From: Cyanophora paradoxa
Taxonomy: Eukaryota; Glaucocystophyceae; Cyanophorales; Cyanophoraceae
Direction: 5' to 3'
Assembly: GCA_004431415.1 (NCBI GenBank)
Contig: QPMI01000522.1
Span: forward strand, 1 to 64,000
Length of the DNA: 64,000 bases
Position numbers and translations under genes: made by a program. This document shows positions 10,401-20,077 of the stretch, in pieces. Within the stretch, counting starts at the first letter, position 1, and every line of letters starts with the position of its first letter. The notes beneath the pieces are model-generated. The model was not told the origin of the DNA and ran no database searches. It saw only the letters and a list, made by a program, of their open reading frames with translations.

Positions 10401-13400
10401 ATGAGTTTCAATTACCCAGCAAACCTACAAACCATTCCCTCATCAGGAAGAGGGAGGGCAGATAACAAACATGTAAATTTCGATAACTTGACAGCCAGGG
10501 GGTCAATCTCAATTGATCACAGTGCAGATGAAACCTCAAAGACTCAACCAAGAGAGCATGCACTTTCAATAAACGAAATGGATCCCGAAAAGGAGGATGT
10601 GAGTGTTGCTTTCAGCATGGGAAATGTGAAATCGAATCAGGTAGCCCAGAGTAAAGCAACCAGGAGCAGACCAAGAAAACTGAAAACCAGTGGAACCCAC
10701 CCAGATATTCCAACTCGATTCGATAGTGGTAGGTTAATATTCAATGTTCAAAATGAGAAGGGTGGGCATCAGAGTGGTTTGAGAATCTTTAATGAAGGAT
10801 CAAATGCAATTGCACAAATTCCCGAAATATTACAGATAGCCCCCCATGGAGAAACCAACAAAATCGAGTTCACTAACAATGTTTATCCACGAGATATTGT
10901 GGCGAATTCGGCTTCTAATGCGCAATTCGGTTTCCAACTACCTGGTGATACAGCAAAGAATAAGGCGTCTATCACTGTCAACAGTAGCCCCACTCAACCA
11001 GTAACAATTCATTTACACCCAGACCTTGTTGAAATGGATAGGCACCTTTTACCTTTGGTGACAAACACCAAAGATCTTGGTATTAGAACCAGACAATGGC
11101 GAAATATCCATGGAAGCAATGTCTATGCAAATGGAGAGAAACTTGTTAGTGAGAAGACCATCAGAGAGATCTTTGAATATTATGGACCTGTCCCAGTTCC
11201 CTTCCCACTACCATGGGATCCACCAGATTTAACACCGAAAAAGCAACCAGGCAGAGAGTACACAGCAGATGAGACAGTTCCTTTTGGGCAACACATTGTG
11301 AGTTGGGAGCAGGTTCGAAATAAACCGATAATTGAACCAAGAAAGCAAATTGATGAGCAATATTTACCTCCCGAAATCGATATTTTGGAGCTTGACGAAT
11401 ACCAATTCGTTCCAGACGAGGAGGAATACCTACCTGATGGTTTCGACCCACAAGAGTATGAATATGATCAATATGATCCCAATGAGGAAGAGTATTTACC
11501 AGATGGTTTAGATCCACAAGAGTATGAATATGAGCAGAATTATGAACCCCATGAGGAATACTTAGCAGATGGTCACGAACCACCAGTTGTGGATTATGAG
11601 CAACCATATGAACCCCATGAAGAATTATTACCAGATGGATTTCGCCCAGAGATTTGGGAATTCTTCCCTGATTGGGAGCAGATCAACAATAAACCAGCCA
11701 GATATCCACCAGAGGATCACAACCATGACTGGGATGAGATCTTAGGTAAACCAGCGAAATTCCCACCAGAGGATCACAGGCATGATTGGGGTGACATTGA
11801 TGGAATACCAACTGAGTTTCCACCAAGCAAACATGAACACACCTGGGATGAGATCAATGACCAACCAGAATTCGCAAAAGTAGAGCCTCTTGCTACTCTG
11901 GGAGTTTCTCTTTACCAGACTTGCAATGTCCCTGAAAGGATCTTTTTGAATCACCACTATGTTCATGTGGAAGGGACACTTGCAAATTCAGCTATGATAG
12001 GACCATTGCATATTAGAACATTACCAGGCTCTTATAATCCACCACCAGAACCAGGAGCAACCATACCAAATATCTTTGTGTCAAGCTACATGGAGGTTGA
12101 CATACCCACAGATACTTTTAGAGTTCCAACAGACCCAGCAACCTACCAGAATTACAACTCAGCCATACAGGTTCATGTAACAGATGTGAGCAGTTTAGAT
12201 GGATCAAGACCAATGATAGTATTCAGTCGAGATAAATATTCCTACATTCCCATAGTGGGAACTGCAAATGATAATTATGGAAGGGCAGAACTTGCATGGA
12301 TAAAAACAGATTATGGTGGGGTTCTCGAAGCCAATCAAAGAATGGCTGCAAAAAACATTCACAACGAAAATATATCGAGAGTGGTAACAGAAGATTATTT
12401 AGAAGATCAAGGATATATTGACGAAGGAGAACTAACGAATATTCTTTCTTTATTCGTGATTAAAAATGATACAAACCTTACAGTCACAAGTAACATTTAC
12501 ACCAGTAACATTTCAGCAAGTAACATTTGGACAAGTAACCTATGGGCAAGTAATATATGGACAAGTAATATTTACGGAAGTAATTTAGAGGTTGACTACT
12601 TGACTGTGAATATTGAAGCAAACCTACCAAATCATCCTACTTCTAATGTTGTTTTGGATTGGATTGATAACCACACACACACAAAAGATGAGATCACAGA
12701 TTTTGCACATGATCATTTATGGAGCATATAACAAATCCCCCCTCAACCTTCCCGCCCAGTTCACACACTCATGACTACTCAGAGATCACAAACTCTAATC
12801 ACAGACACATTTGGAGTGAAATAGATGAACAGCCAGTATTCGCACAATTGAATGCAATCGGAAACGTTTTTAATGGAGTCACACTTTACCAATCGATTAA
12901 TACACCTGAAAGGCTATTTTTGAATGATCATTATGTTAGTCTCAATGGGACTTTTACAGGTCAAACAGGCACTCCAATGGAGGGAACTCTTGCAGTAAGA
13001 TTACCCAGGGATCCAATTGTAAATGGAGTTTATGATGGCGATTTCAATGTAGGAGTAAATGATACTTTCCCCAGTATCTATGTAACGAATTATCACCCAG
13101 GTGAAACAGGACAAGTAGAGAATTTCTCGGCAGCAATACAAGTAAATGTAACAGATCAAAGTGCATATGATGGAGCAAGACCTAAAATAGTTTTCACAAG
13201 GGAGAAAGTTGTTAACTATCTTCCCGTTGCAGGACAACCCACAGATGATCACGGTAAATGTGAGATGGCGTGGATAAAAACGACATCAGGTGGCGCCTTA
13301 GAAGTCAATCAAAGAATGGCGGCAAAAAACTTACACAATACCACCCTTTCGGGTGTGGTTACAGATGATTACCTTACCAATAAAGGATATCTTACGACCG

Positions 13401-15855
13401 CGGATTTAAGCAGTTATGCAACCGATGCAGAATTAGCGGCGGCACTTGCGAATTATCTACCTCTCACAGGTGGAACTGTAACAGGAACTGTGAATGCTAC
13501 CACTTTACAAATTGGTGGAACCACAATACCAAAATGTTACGATTTTGACCAATTAGATGTGGTTTCGACAGATAGAAGCGCAAATAATTGGAATTTAGGG
13601 TGGACACCAAGAACAGGTCAAGCAGGATGTTACACAACACCACAAAATGATGAAGATTGCAGTGCTTGTTGGATGAGGTGGAATGTCCCCACAGGAATGA
13701 AAACGTTTTATATTCAAACCATGTGTTGGTCTAATTGTAGATATTTTGACATCTATGGTCAAACAGCCAATGGTAATCAACATTTCCTTCGGCGTTTAAA
13801 TGTTTATCAAGGTATTCAAGCATCAGTACATGATGGAACACAATCCAGTATACTTTTCATCTCTATAAATTGTGAGTTTTACACAAAAATATATGTTCAA
13901 GGTCGAAAAGGTAGAATCCATCTTACAGGTGTTTTTGGGTGGAGTAGACAGAGGGCAACAGATAATGAGATTGGGATGATCTCTTGGGATAATATATTTA
14001 GTAAACCATCATTGTACTCAGCCGCAGACCTTCCAGCAACAGCAAAATGGACAACTAACACATGGTTAAAATCAACAGACAATATAGAAAGATTTTGGTT
14101 TGGTAATAATGATTGTACATATATACGAGGGAGAACAAATGGAGATAATGCGTGTGTTGTATTCAGAAACTCAGCAGATGCTACAATTTTACAATCATAT
14201 GAAAACGGCAACCTTGCGATTACTAATACTGTGTCAGCTCCAACCATAAGTGGAACGATTATTAATGGGGGTTCAATTAATGCGACTACAAATTATAAAT
14301 TTGGCGACAAAACAATGCCCCGATGTGTAGAATATGACGCAATTGTTGCAGGAAATTCGCCACATGGTTATGCAGGAGGTTGGGGTTTTGAAGGTGGAAC
14401 AGCATGGGAACCCTACTATAATTACGGTGGGTATGCTTCCAATAATGAGAGTGGCGACACTGTTGTTAACGGCTCATGGATTGATTACACAATACCCACT
14501 GATTTATATACGGGAACAGCCCACTTAACATATCTCCCTTGGGTAAATTGTCGTTACTTTGAGATTTGGGGAATCAATAGACAAGGTAATGCGGTTTTCA
14601 TTGCAAGAGTGAATAGTTATCATCAATATGAAAGCGCACCAGATGGAAACCACAATGGTTTACAAAATGTCCCTATTATGTTGGGAAATCGCTTTACTCG
14701 CCTTCGTATTATTCCAAAGGTAGGAAGAGTTCACATTATGGGCATTGGATTTACTCGCACTTGGACAGGAAGTAGTTATGGTGGTCACACAGGTTATGTT
14801 TCTTGGGATAACATTTATAGTAAACCAAATCTACTAACTCCAAGTTTAGTGGGAAACATTATAGGTTTTGATACTTGGAGTGGAACAGGTAGTGGTGGTC
14901 TATCATTCAGTGGTTCTTGGGAACAGGTTGGACAGCTTCTGTTTCTAATCCTGTGGATGGATTTTATAGTATTGTTGAAGGTGATTCAACAAGTGGAGAT
15001 TGGGCGCAAATTGAAGTCCCCGCAAATATGCAAACATGTCACGTTCAATATTTGTGTTGGACGAATTGTAGATATTTTGATATTGGAGGTTATCGATCGG
15101 GTAGATGGTTCCACATTATGCGTGTAAATACTTACCAGGCTATCTCAAATTATGCATCCGCAGATTATCACGATGGATTGGCGTGGGCTTCTTTTGCTTG
15201 TGATTATTTCACACATGTTAGATTTGTTGCAAGGAAAGGGCGATGTTATATTGGAATGGTTGGATGGACGAAAGAAAAAGGGAGAACCTCACCAGCAAAT
15301 GGTATGATCAGTTGGGATAATGTTTATAGTAAAGATGCTCGCACAACTTGGGCAACCGGAACTTGGATAACATCAGATGATAATTATGGGAGAGTTTATT
15401 TTGGTTCATCATCAACTACATACATTAAAGGTTATGGTTACGAAATGATCCATTTTAGAAATGGAAACGATATAACAATGCAAGCTTTTTATAATGATGG
15501 TAACGCTTACTTTTGGGGATGGCTTACACAAGGAAGCGATAGAAGATACAAAACCGACATTAAAAATATAACCGGCGCCCTTTCAGCGATCGAAAAATTA
15601 CAGGGTGTGAGTTATAAAAAGATTGGTGATGAAAACCAGAAAGTAAACTTAGGTTTGATTGCGCAAGATGTCCAAAAAGTCATACCAGAAGTAGTAGGTA
15701 AGAATCACGAAAATTATTTAACCCTTGCTTACACCGGTTTAATTCCTGTTCTCATAGAAGCCGTTAAAGAATTATCCCAGAAATGCAAAGATTTAACACA
15801 AACCTGTGAGAATCTCCAAAGTCAAATCGACCAAATAAAAAATGTCACAGTATAA
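10401..15855 (+). CDS. Giant fibre protein with S74 intramolecular chaperone (two frame breaks)
   Basis: Three overlapping ORFs (10401-12731, 12719-15127, 14917-15855) make one protein of about 1,800 residues, with phase changes near 12,725 and 14,925. In order there are: a polar N-terminus; four acidic EYLPDG-type repeats (11,400-11,640); His-rich segments (DHNHDWDEI, DHRHDWGDI, HEHTWDEI) like phage-fibre HxH metal-binding stems; two copies of a jelly-like block; seven xSNI(Y/W/S)xS repeats (12,484-12,594); and three roughly 170-residue units, each with NCRYF(D/E)I and ending SWDN(I/V)(Y/F)SK (near 13,730, 14,545 and 15,060). A C-terminal S74/endosialidase-type chaperone (SDRRYKTDIKNI near 15,540) closes the protein with a coiled-coil tail. 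S74 domains trimerise fibres and then cleave themselves off. A receptor-binding virion fibre is very likely. The two breaks may be decay or sequence indels. Confidence 0.85.
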
Positions 15856-15858
15856 TAA

Positions 15859-16167
15859 ATGGCGACGTATCCACTCGGTGGAACTCCTTCCACTACTTCT
15901 GAGCCTGTCGCTCTTGCTTTTGATACTATCAAACTTGTAGCCGCGCTACAAACTGTCGAAAAAACAATTCAGCAAACTAACAAACTGTCACCGGTTGTTC
16001 ATGAATATAAAAACCTCTTGGTCAATGTACTTGCGCAATCGGCTTATGGTGACCCTGTTGCTAAATACACTGAATGTGATTCTAACCTCAAAGCGATGAC
16101 ATCCAACATCCAATGTCTAACAACCGCTTACCAATCTCTTGGATCCAATCTAATTGCTTTGGCTTGA
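15859..16167 (+). CDS. Small helical protein, unknown
   Basis: This intact ORF of 102 codons starts 3 bp after the fibre stop. The product is almost entirely predicted helix (VAALQTVEKTIQQT, EYKNLLVNVLAQ, QCLTTAYQSLGSNL) with no charge clusters, signal or membrane segment. Position between the fibre and the paralogous pair suggests a virion component or an assembly factor, but I recognise no family. The same AT-rich codon use as its neighbours supports it as a real gene. Confidence 0.6.
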   Translation: MATYPLGGTPSTTSEPVALAFDTIKLVAALQTVEKTIQQTNKLSPVVHEYKNLLVNVLAQSAYGDPVAKYTECDSNLKAMTSNIQCLTTAYQSLGSNLIALA

Positions 16168-16206
16168 ATGGTGTTTATTTTTCTTTCCTTCTTAGTAAAA
16201 GAAGCA

Positions 16207-17052
16207 ATGGGTGAATATAATCGAGTCCAACTTCCAATATATTCCCTTGGATCCCCAGCAATGCACTTTCGCCAGCATGAAGTGAATGATGAGGTTCGTG
16301 GTTTAGAATCAACAGAGAGACCCAATTCCAATGGTAACTCCTTTGATAAGAATTCGATTATTCGAGTTAAAGAACTGAGAGCAGACAAGAATTCTGGTGT
16401 GGTTAAAACAACTCGACTCCTTGTCTCAAATGCGAATTTCTTTCAACCTACTAATGGAGGTCCTGATGCTTACAGTGTTGATCTGAAAGCCCTTGATTTC
16501 GATAAGAATTCTGCTGCTGTCACTGTGAGATCAGGAGGAGCATTTATTGGTGGTGGTTGCAGAGTTTCAGGTCAACTCTCCTCATCAATTGCATACAATG
16601 ATGTCCCAGATACTCTTGAACAGAATGTTGAAGACCCACAACGAATTCGATTATATATACCAGTTGCACAACAGCCAATTATTCAATTTTACCAAGGTTA
16701 TACTGTCACACTTGAAAACTCTGAATTGATTGAAGGAACCAAAAGAGTAATGAGAGGGCTGGTCATTCCTTCTGCAATGCTTTCTTTATGTAGAGCCAAC
16801 AATAACCAGCCAGGTCACAGATACAATTTCAGTGTTCAAGGATATGATCATTTCGGCACAGGGTTCTGTGTTTATAATAACAATTTCACCTATGATCTGT
16901 TTGTTACAGATATTGGAAAATATACAATTACAGTTATGGGTATCAGAACAGATATAGCTGCTGTCTCAGCTCTAAGAGGTGTTACTCCTGATACTCTTTC
17001 TCAAACAGGGTTTTATTCGGAACCAGATGTGATTGATGACCCCACCCCATAA
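16207..17052 (+). CDS. Probable virion protein, paralogue A
   Basis: The product has about 281 residues from ATG 16207. An upstream in-frame ATG at 16168 would add a short hydrophobic leader (MVFIFLSFLV). I prefer 16207 because it aligns with the start of the paralogue that follows. Both share the order GLEST/GLQST, a KELRADKNSG/QELRCDKNNG block, VKTT(R/K)LLV(S/T)NANF, a GGA(F/Y)IG glycine turn and a C-terminal GYDHFGTGF/PYDNFGIAY strand. The pattern is beta-rich with few charges. No family is recognised. Clustering with the fibre gene and tandem duplication suggest structural proteins, perhaps a minor capsid, penton or spike base; this is inference. Confidence 0.65.
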   Translation: MGEYNRVQLPIYSLGSPAMHFRQHEVNDEVRGLESTERPNSNGNSFDKNSIIRVKELRADKNSGVVKTTRLLVSNANFFQPTNGGPDAYSVDLKALDFDKNSAAVTVRSGGAFIGGGCRVSGQLSSSIAYNDVPDTLEQNVEDPQRIRLYIPVAQQPIIQFYQGYTVTLENSELIEGTKRVMRGLVIPSAMLSLCRANNNQPGHRYNFSVQGYDHFGTGFCVYNNNFTYDLFVTDIGKYTITVMGIRTDIAAVSALRGVTPDTLSQTGFYSEPDVIDDPTP

Positions 17053-17075
17053 AAGATATATCTGTTTAATGTAAA

Positions 17076-17909
17076 ATGGCTGAGCAACCCCCACTTGAAC
17101 GAATTATTACACCCCAACTATCATTAGCAGCACCTGCGAATCACGTTTTGCAGCATGCTACCTTTGATGATGTAGAAGGTCTCCAATCGACAGAAGTACA
17201 ACCTACAATGAATACCTTTGGTTGCACCCATAAACTGAGATTGCAGGAACTCAGATGTGATAAAAATAATGGTATAGTTAAGACAACGAAACTCCTTGTC
17301 ACAAATGCGAACTTTTCTGCCCATTATGGAGACCCAGACAGTTATGGTGATCCTCTTTCTACTTATTCTTTTGAATCTCGGTCGGGAGCTATTAACTGCA
17401 AAACGGGGGGAGCATATATTGGTGATGGTCTTCGGGTTGGTGGAGCTGTTGGTGCGCCTCTTTTCGTAAATGATCAACCCAATCCCATTGATCCCAACAC
17501 CAGAATTCGCACCTATGTCCCCAGTATGAATGCACCATACATTATAAAGATCTTCCCAATTGTTGTGCATGAGCAGACATCAGTAGTTGATTCTCTTGTT
17601 GAAATTGGTGACCACTACAAGGTGGTTGTTGATATTCCACCAGATGTTTATGCTGTCTGTCAAGTGGAAGGTGGAACCCCAAATATTGCAGTTGTGATCA
17701 CCCCATATGACAATTTCGGAATTGCTTATCATGGAGTGAATTTCGGTCTTGAAGATTACCAGTTCTTGGTGAGAGCCACCAGGTTTGGTATCTACAAATG
17801 CATTCTCTATGCTGAGAGAACCGATGCTATTGCAAAACAGAATACATATGCAGAATATTACGGCACAAATCGCTACTTCCCCATTTTCGGACAGGATACT
17901 GCTCCATAG
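17076..17909 (+). CDS. Probable virion protein, paralogue B
   Basis: An intact 277-residue ORF lies 23 bp after paralogue A. It shares with A the DKN.G.VKTT block (residues 60-70), LLVTNANF, GGAYIGDG and the RTYVP/RLYIP strand near the middle, and a similar C-terminal DYQFLV/TYDLFV segment. The overall fold is probably beta-sandwich. A TATA-like AAAAGATATATC lies about 20 bp upstream of the ATG. No signal peptide or membrane helix is seen. The function is unknown; a heteromeric or alternative partner of paralogue A is a reasonable guess given their tandem order and equal length. Confidence 0.65.
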   Translation: MAEQPPLERIITPQLSLAAPANHVLQHATFDDVEGLQSTEVQPTMNTFGCTHKLRLQELRCDKNNGIVKTTKLLVTNANFSAHYGDPDSYGDPLSTYSFESRSGAINCKTGGAYIGDGLRVGGAVGAPLFVNDQPNPIDPNTRIRTYVPSMNAPYIIKIFPIVVHEQTSVVDSLVEIGDHYKVVVDIPPDVYAVCQVEGGTPNIAVVITPYDNFGIAYHGVNFGLEDYQFLVRATRFGIYKCILYAERTDAIAKQNTYAEYYGTNRYFPIFGQDTAP

Positions 17910-17936
17910 AAATCTCAGGTATATATAGAGAGAGGG

Positions 17937-18209
17937 ATGGATGATAAAACAAAGAAATTCATAGAATCTGCAATGATGGTTCATGGTGATGCTAAATTCG
18001 ATTATAGTGAGACAGTCTATAAGAAAGCACAAGAGAAGGTCTCTGTTAGATGCCTTAAATGCAACAAGATCCTGCAAACCTACCCATTTAATCATGTAAG
18101 GGGCAGTGGATGCAGAGAATGCAACAAGAAATCCTCTCATGCATATAGAAAAAAGACGACATCAGGAATTGTGATAGATGATAAACCAGTGGTACTGTAC
18201 TTTGATTAG
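17937..18209 (+). CDS. Zinc-ribbon protein of the DUF723/homing-endonuclease-associated type
   Basis: This 90-residue ORF has the pattern HGDAKFDYSETVY, then VSVRCLKCNK, then NHVRGSGCRECNKK. The HG.(K)(Y/F)DYS opening plus two CxxC pairs is the repeat found in front of viral and phage homing-endonuclease or VSR-like nucleases, where it binds zinc and probably DNA. Here the nuclease part is absent: the protein ends about 30 residues after the second pair, with VLYFD. It may be a truncated relic or a free-standing DNA-binding adaptor. TATATATAGAGAGAG lies about 20 bp upstream and may be a TATA element. Its stop overlaps the end of a minus-strand small ORF. Confidence 0.65.
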   Translation: MDDKTKKFIESAMMVHGDAKFDYSETVYKKAQEKVSVRCLKCNKILQTYPFNHVRGSGCRECNKKSSHAYRKKTTSGIVIDDKPVVLYFD

Positions 18210-18355
18210 ATCTTTGAGAGAGAGATGAGGATCTTGCCCCATTTTCCCTTTGTGATTATGCATGTATCAAAACAGTTTGGACAGGTCTTATGGTAATGCA
18301 GCAGGTTGATATCCACCAACTCATAAGGTAGCACTCTTGCTAAGATGGTTCGCAT
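18206..18355 (-). CDS. 49-residue protein with a CPNC motif
   Basis: On the minus strand an ATG at 18355 opens a short ORF (MRTILARVLPYELVDINLLH, then KTCPNCFDTC, ending in a hydrophobic segment KILISLSKI). CPNC with a further Cys could bind a metal if the protein dimerises. It overlaps the zinc-ribbon stop by 4 bp and is divergent from the decarboxylase gene 40 bp away. It could be a genuine micro-gene or chance; the dense packing of the region leaves no other gene in this interval. Confidence 0.35.
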   Translation of the reverse strand: MRTILARVLPYELVDINLLHYHKTCPNCFDTCIITKGKWGKILISLSKI

Positions 18356-18395
18356 TCTACCAATCGCGTTTTTAATTTTTCTAAATTATTCATAA

Positions 18396-18797
18396 ATGAA
18401 TACTCATCGAGGTTTCCATGTGATGCTGGATTACAAATTCAGAACCCAATTAGCAGTAGGAGTGGAAAACTTGGAGACAACAACCCGGTGGTTAATGCAG
18501 TTCTTACAAACTATTGTTCAAGAGCAAGGTATTCGAGTAGTTCACAAGCATTGCGAGATTTTCGATGGTGGTATTTCTCCTCCTGGTTTTGCAATGGTTC
18601 TTCTGCTGGATGAGAGTCATTGCACTGCTCATTGTTACTCAAATGAAGGTATGTTGGCGATTGATATATTCAGTTGTGGATTAGAAGCAGAAAGAAAAAC
18701 CACGAGAGTATCTCATGAGATAGATGAGAGAATAACAGGTGTGTTTTCAGGGTTGGAGAAATCGGAGAAACATAGAGTATTGCGATTTCCGAGTTAG
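18396..18797 (+). CDS. speD: S-adenosylmethionine decarboxylase proenzyme (prokaryotic SpeD type)
   Basis: The 133-residue product matches the small prokaryotic AdoMet decarboxylase. The self-cleavage site is LLLDESH, giving pyruvoyl from Ser74. His79 and Cys94 lie 5 and 20 residues later, the same spacing as Ser63, His68 and Cys83 of the Thermotoga enzyme. GMLAIDIFSCG closes the site. The enzyme makes decarboxylated AdoMet, the aminopropyl donor for spermidine. Eukaryotic AdoMetDCs are much longer, so this is not a captured host-type gene. It is intact, AT-rich and lies at the end of the viral late cluster, divergent from the CPNC ORF and followed by cruciform repeats. A role in polyamine supply for DNA packaging is inference. 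Some relatives have changed to arginine or ornithine decarboxylases, so the exact substrate is not certain. Confidence 0.85.
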   Translation: MNTHRGFHVMLDYKFRTQLAVGVENLETTTRWLMQFLQTIVQEQGIRVVHKHCEIFDGGISPPGFAMVLLLDESHCTAHCYSNEGMLAIDIFSCGLEAERKTTRVSHEIDERITGVFSGLEKSEKHRVLRFPS

Positions 18798-18830
18798 TTG
18801 ACACTGAGAAATTCAGAATTTCAGATGGTC

Positions 18831-19012
18831 TTACTGAAAATGGTCAGATAATCGGGTGTGACACCTATTTAATTGACTGTGACGCCTCTTTAATTGACTG
18901 TGACGCCTGTGACGCCTGTGACGCCTATTTTCAAACTTTCTAAAATTTTCAAAAATCTACATACTTCTGAAAACAGCCGTCACAGCCGTCACAGGCGTCA
19001 CACCTAATTAAA
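18831..19012. repeat. Cruciform repeat, copy 2
   Basis: Same family as copy 1. The left arm is about 18891-18925 and the right arm about 18976-19010, each with three TGTGACGCC-like units. In this copy two units of the right arm read GACGGC when complemented while the left arm keeps GACGCC, so the stem has mismatches. An additional TGTGACACC/TGTGACGCC pair precedes it. Confidence 0.8.
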
Positions 19013-19136
19013 AATGGAATCTATCTCTCTTACTGAGATATTCAAAATATATTCTTGTCTTACTGAAATCCGACTTGTGACACCTCTGACACCTCCAAAA
19101 CACTATCCATTAATCAACCTTTTTGAAAATGCGAAG

Positions 19137-19295
19137 TTGTCTTACTGGAAATGGTCTGCAATTTCGCTGTGACACCTATTTTAATTGAGTGTGACGCCTG
19201 TGACGGCTGTGACGCCTACTTTCAAACTTTTTAAATTTTTCAAAAATGACAGACTTCTGAAAACAGGTGTCACAGCCGTCACAGGCGTCACAGAC
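19137..19295. repeat. Cruciform repeat, copy 3, with a compensatory change
   Basis: The left arm is 19183-19216 and the right arm about 19266-19293. The middle unit of the left arm is GACGGC instead of GACGCC, and the matching unit of the right arm is GCCGTC instead of GGCGTC, so pairing is kept. The shared upstream flank (CTTACTGGAAATGG) is present. A partial relative (GTGACACCTCTGACACCTCC) lies between copies 2 and 3 near 19,076. Confidence 0.85.
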
Positions 19296-19401
19296 ATTCT
19301 GCCCCCCTTACTACTCTTCTCAAAAACAGAAATATATCTTACTGAATATCATTTGAATACTATCTGTCACACTTGAATTCATTTATTTTGTTTTATAGAA
19401 C

Positions 19402-19685
19402 ATCTGCAATCTAATCGATTGATCAATTGGACATAATGCAACTCAGTGACAGTTTTTCGATGCAAAAATGTTCATCAGCAATCTCATCGATTGTTTAATT
19501 GGACATGATGCAGTTCCGATATATTCCAATAGAAAATCGCGCAATCTTCTCAATTGTTTAATTGGACATAATGCAACTCTGTGACACTTTTTCGGTGCAA
19601 AAATGTAAATCCGCAATCCCATCGATTGTTTAATTGGACATAATGCAACTCTGTGACAGTTTTTGCGTTTTCCGATACAAAATGG
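19402..19685. repeat. Short tandem repeats, about four units
   Basis: A unit of about 60-80 bp with the core CGATTGTTTAATTGGACATA followed by ATGCAACTCTGTGACA recurs near 19,416, 19,487, 19,549 and 19,622, with the spacers partly diverged. No ORF. Origin-like or end-of-element repeats are possible. Confidence 0.75.
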
Positions 19686-19981
19686 GCGGTGGTCTACTTC
19701 AATACCGATGAGATATATCGAGTTTATGCGAATTTATGCGAATTTATGCGAATTAATCGCGATTATATCGTTCTTTAAGTAGTTTAATGTTAATCAATCG
19801 AAGTTATATATATCGACAAAGAACATAATCTATCGATATAATATCGATTGCATCAATCGTGAATATGCATTAAATTAAACGCGTTTATCATTTTTAATAC
19901 AAAGTTTGCATTAATTTATACAAAGTTTGCATAAAAAGTTAAAGAAATTAATCGATAAATATGTATTTTAGTATTAAATTA
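19686..19981. other. Very AT-rich non-coding stretch
   Basis: This 300-bp segment holds no gene. It has repeated GCGAATTTATGCGAATTTATGCGAATTAATCGCG and many TATCGATA-type strings, then TTTGCATTAATTTATACAAAGTTTGC. It leads directly into the large palindrome and looks like the terminal, non-coding end of a linear element. Confidence 0.5.
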
Positions 19982-20076
19982 ACACATATTGAAAAACGAA
20001 TTTAAATCCAGAGTGAATCGAGATCGCGAAGCGATCGAGATGAACGAGGGATTTAAATTCGTTTTTCAATATGTGT
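19982..20076. repeat. Perfect long palindrome (28-bp arms) with nested hairpin
   Basis: Bases 19982-20009 and 20049-20076 are exact reverse complements (arm begins ACACATATTGAAAAACG). The 39-nt loop contains a second perfect inverted repeat, GATCGC GAA GCGATC at 20022-20036. This could be a fold-back end, a head-to-head junction of two terminal inverted repeats, or a transcription terminator. The helicase fragment that follows starts immediately after it without an N-terminus. Confidence 0.9.
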
Positions 20077-20077
20077 A

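Noticed and set aside
12719-12731. Programmed ribosomal frameshift in the fibre gene.
   Set aside because: No heptamer slippery sequence with a downstream structure is evident, and a second break occurs at 14,925; decay or indel error is simpler.
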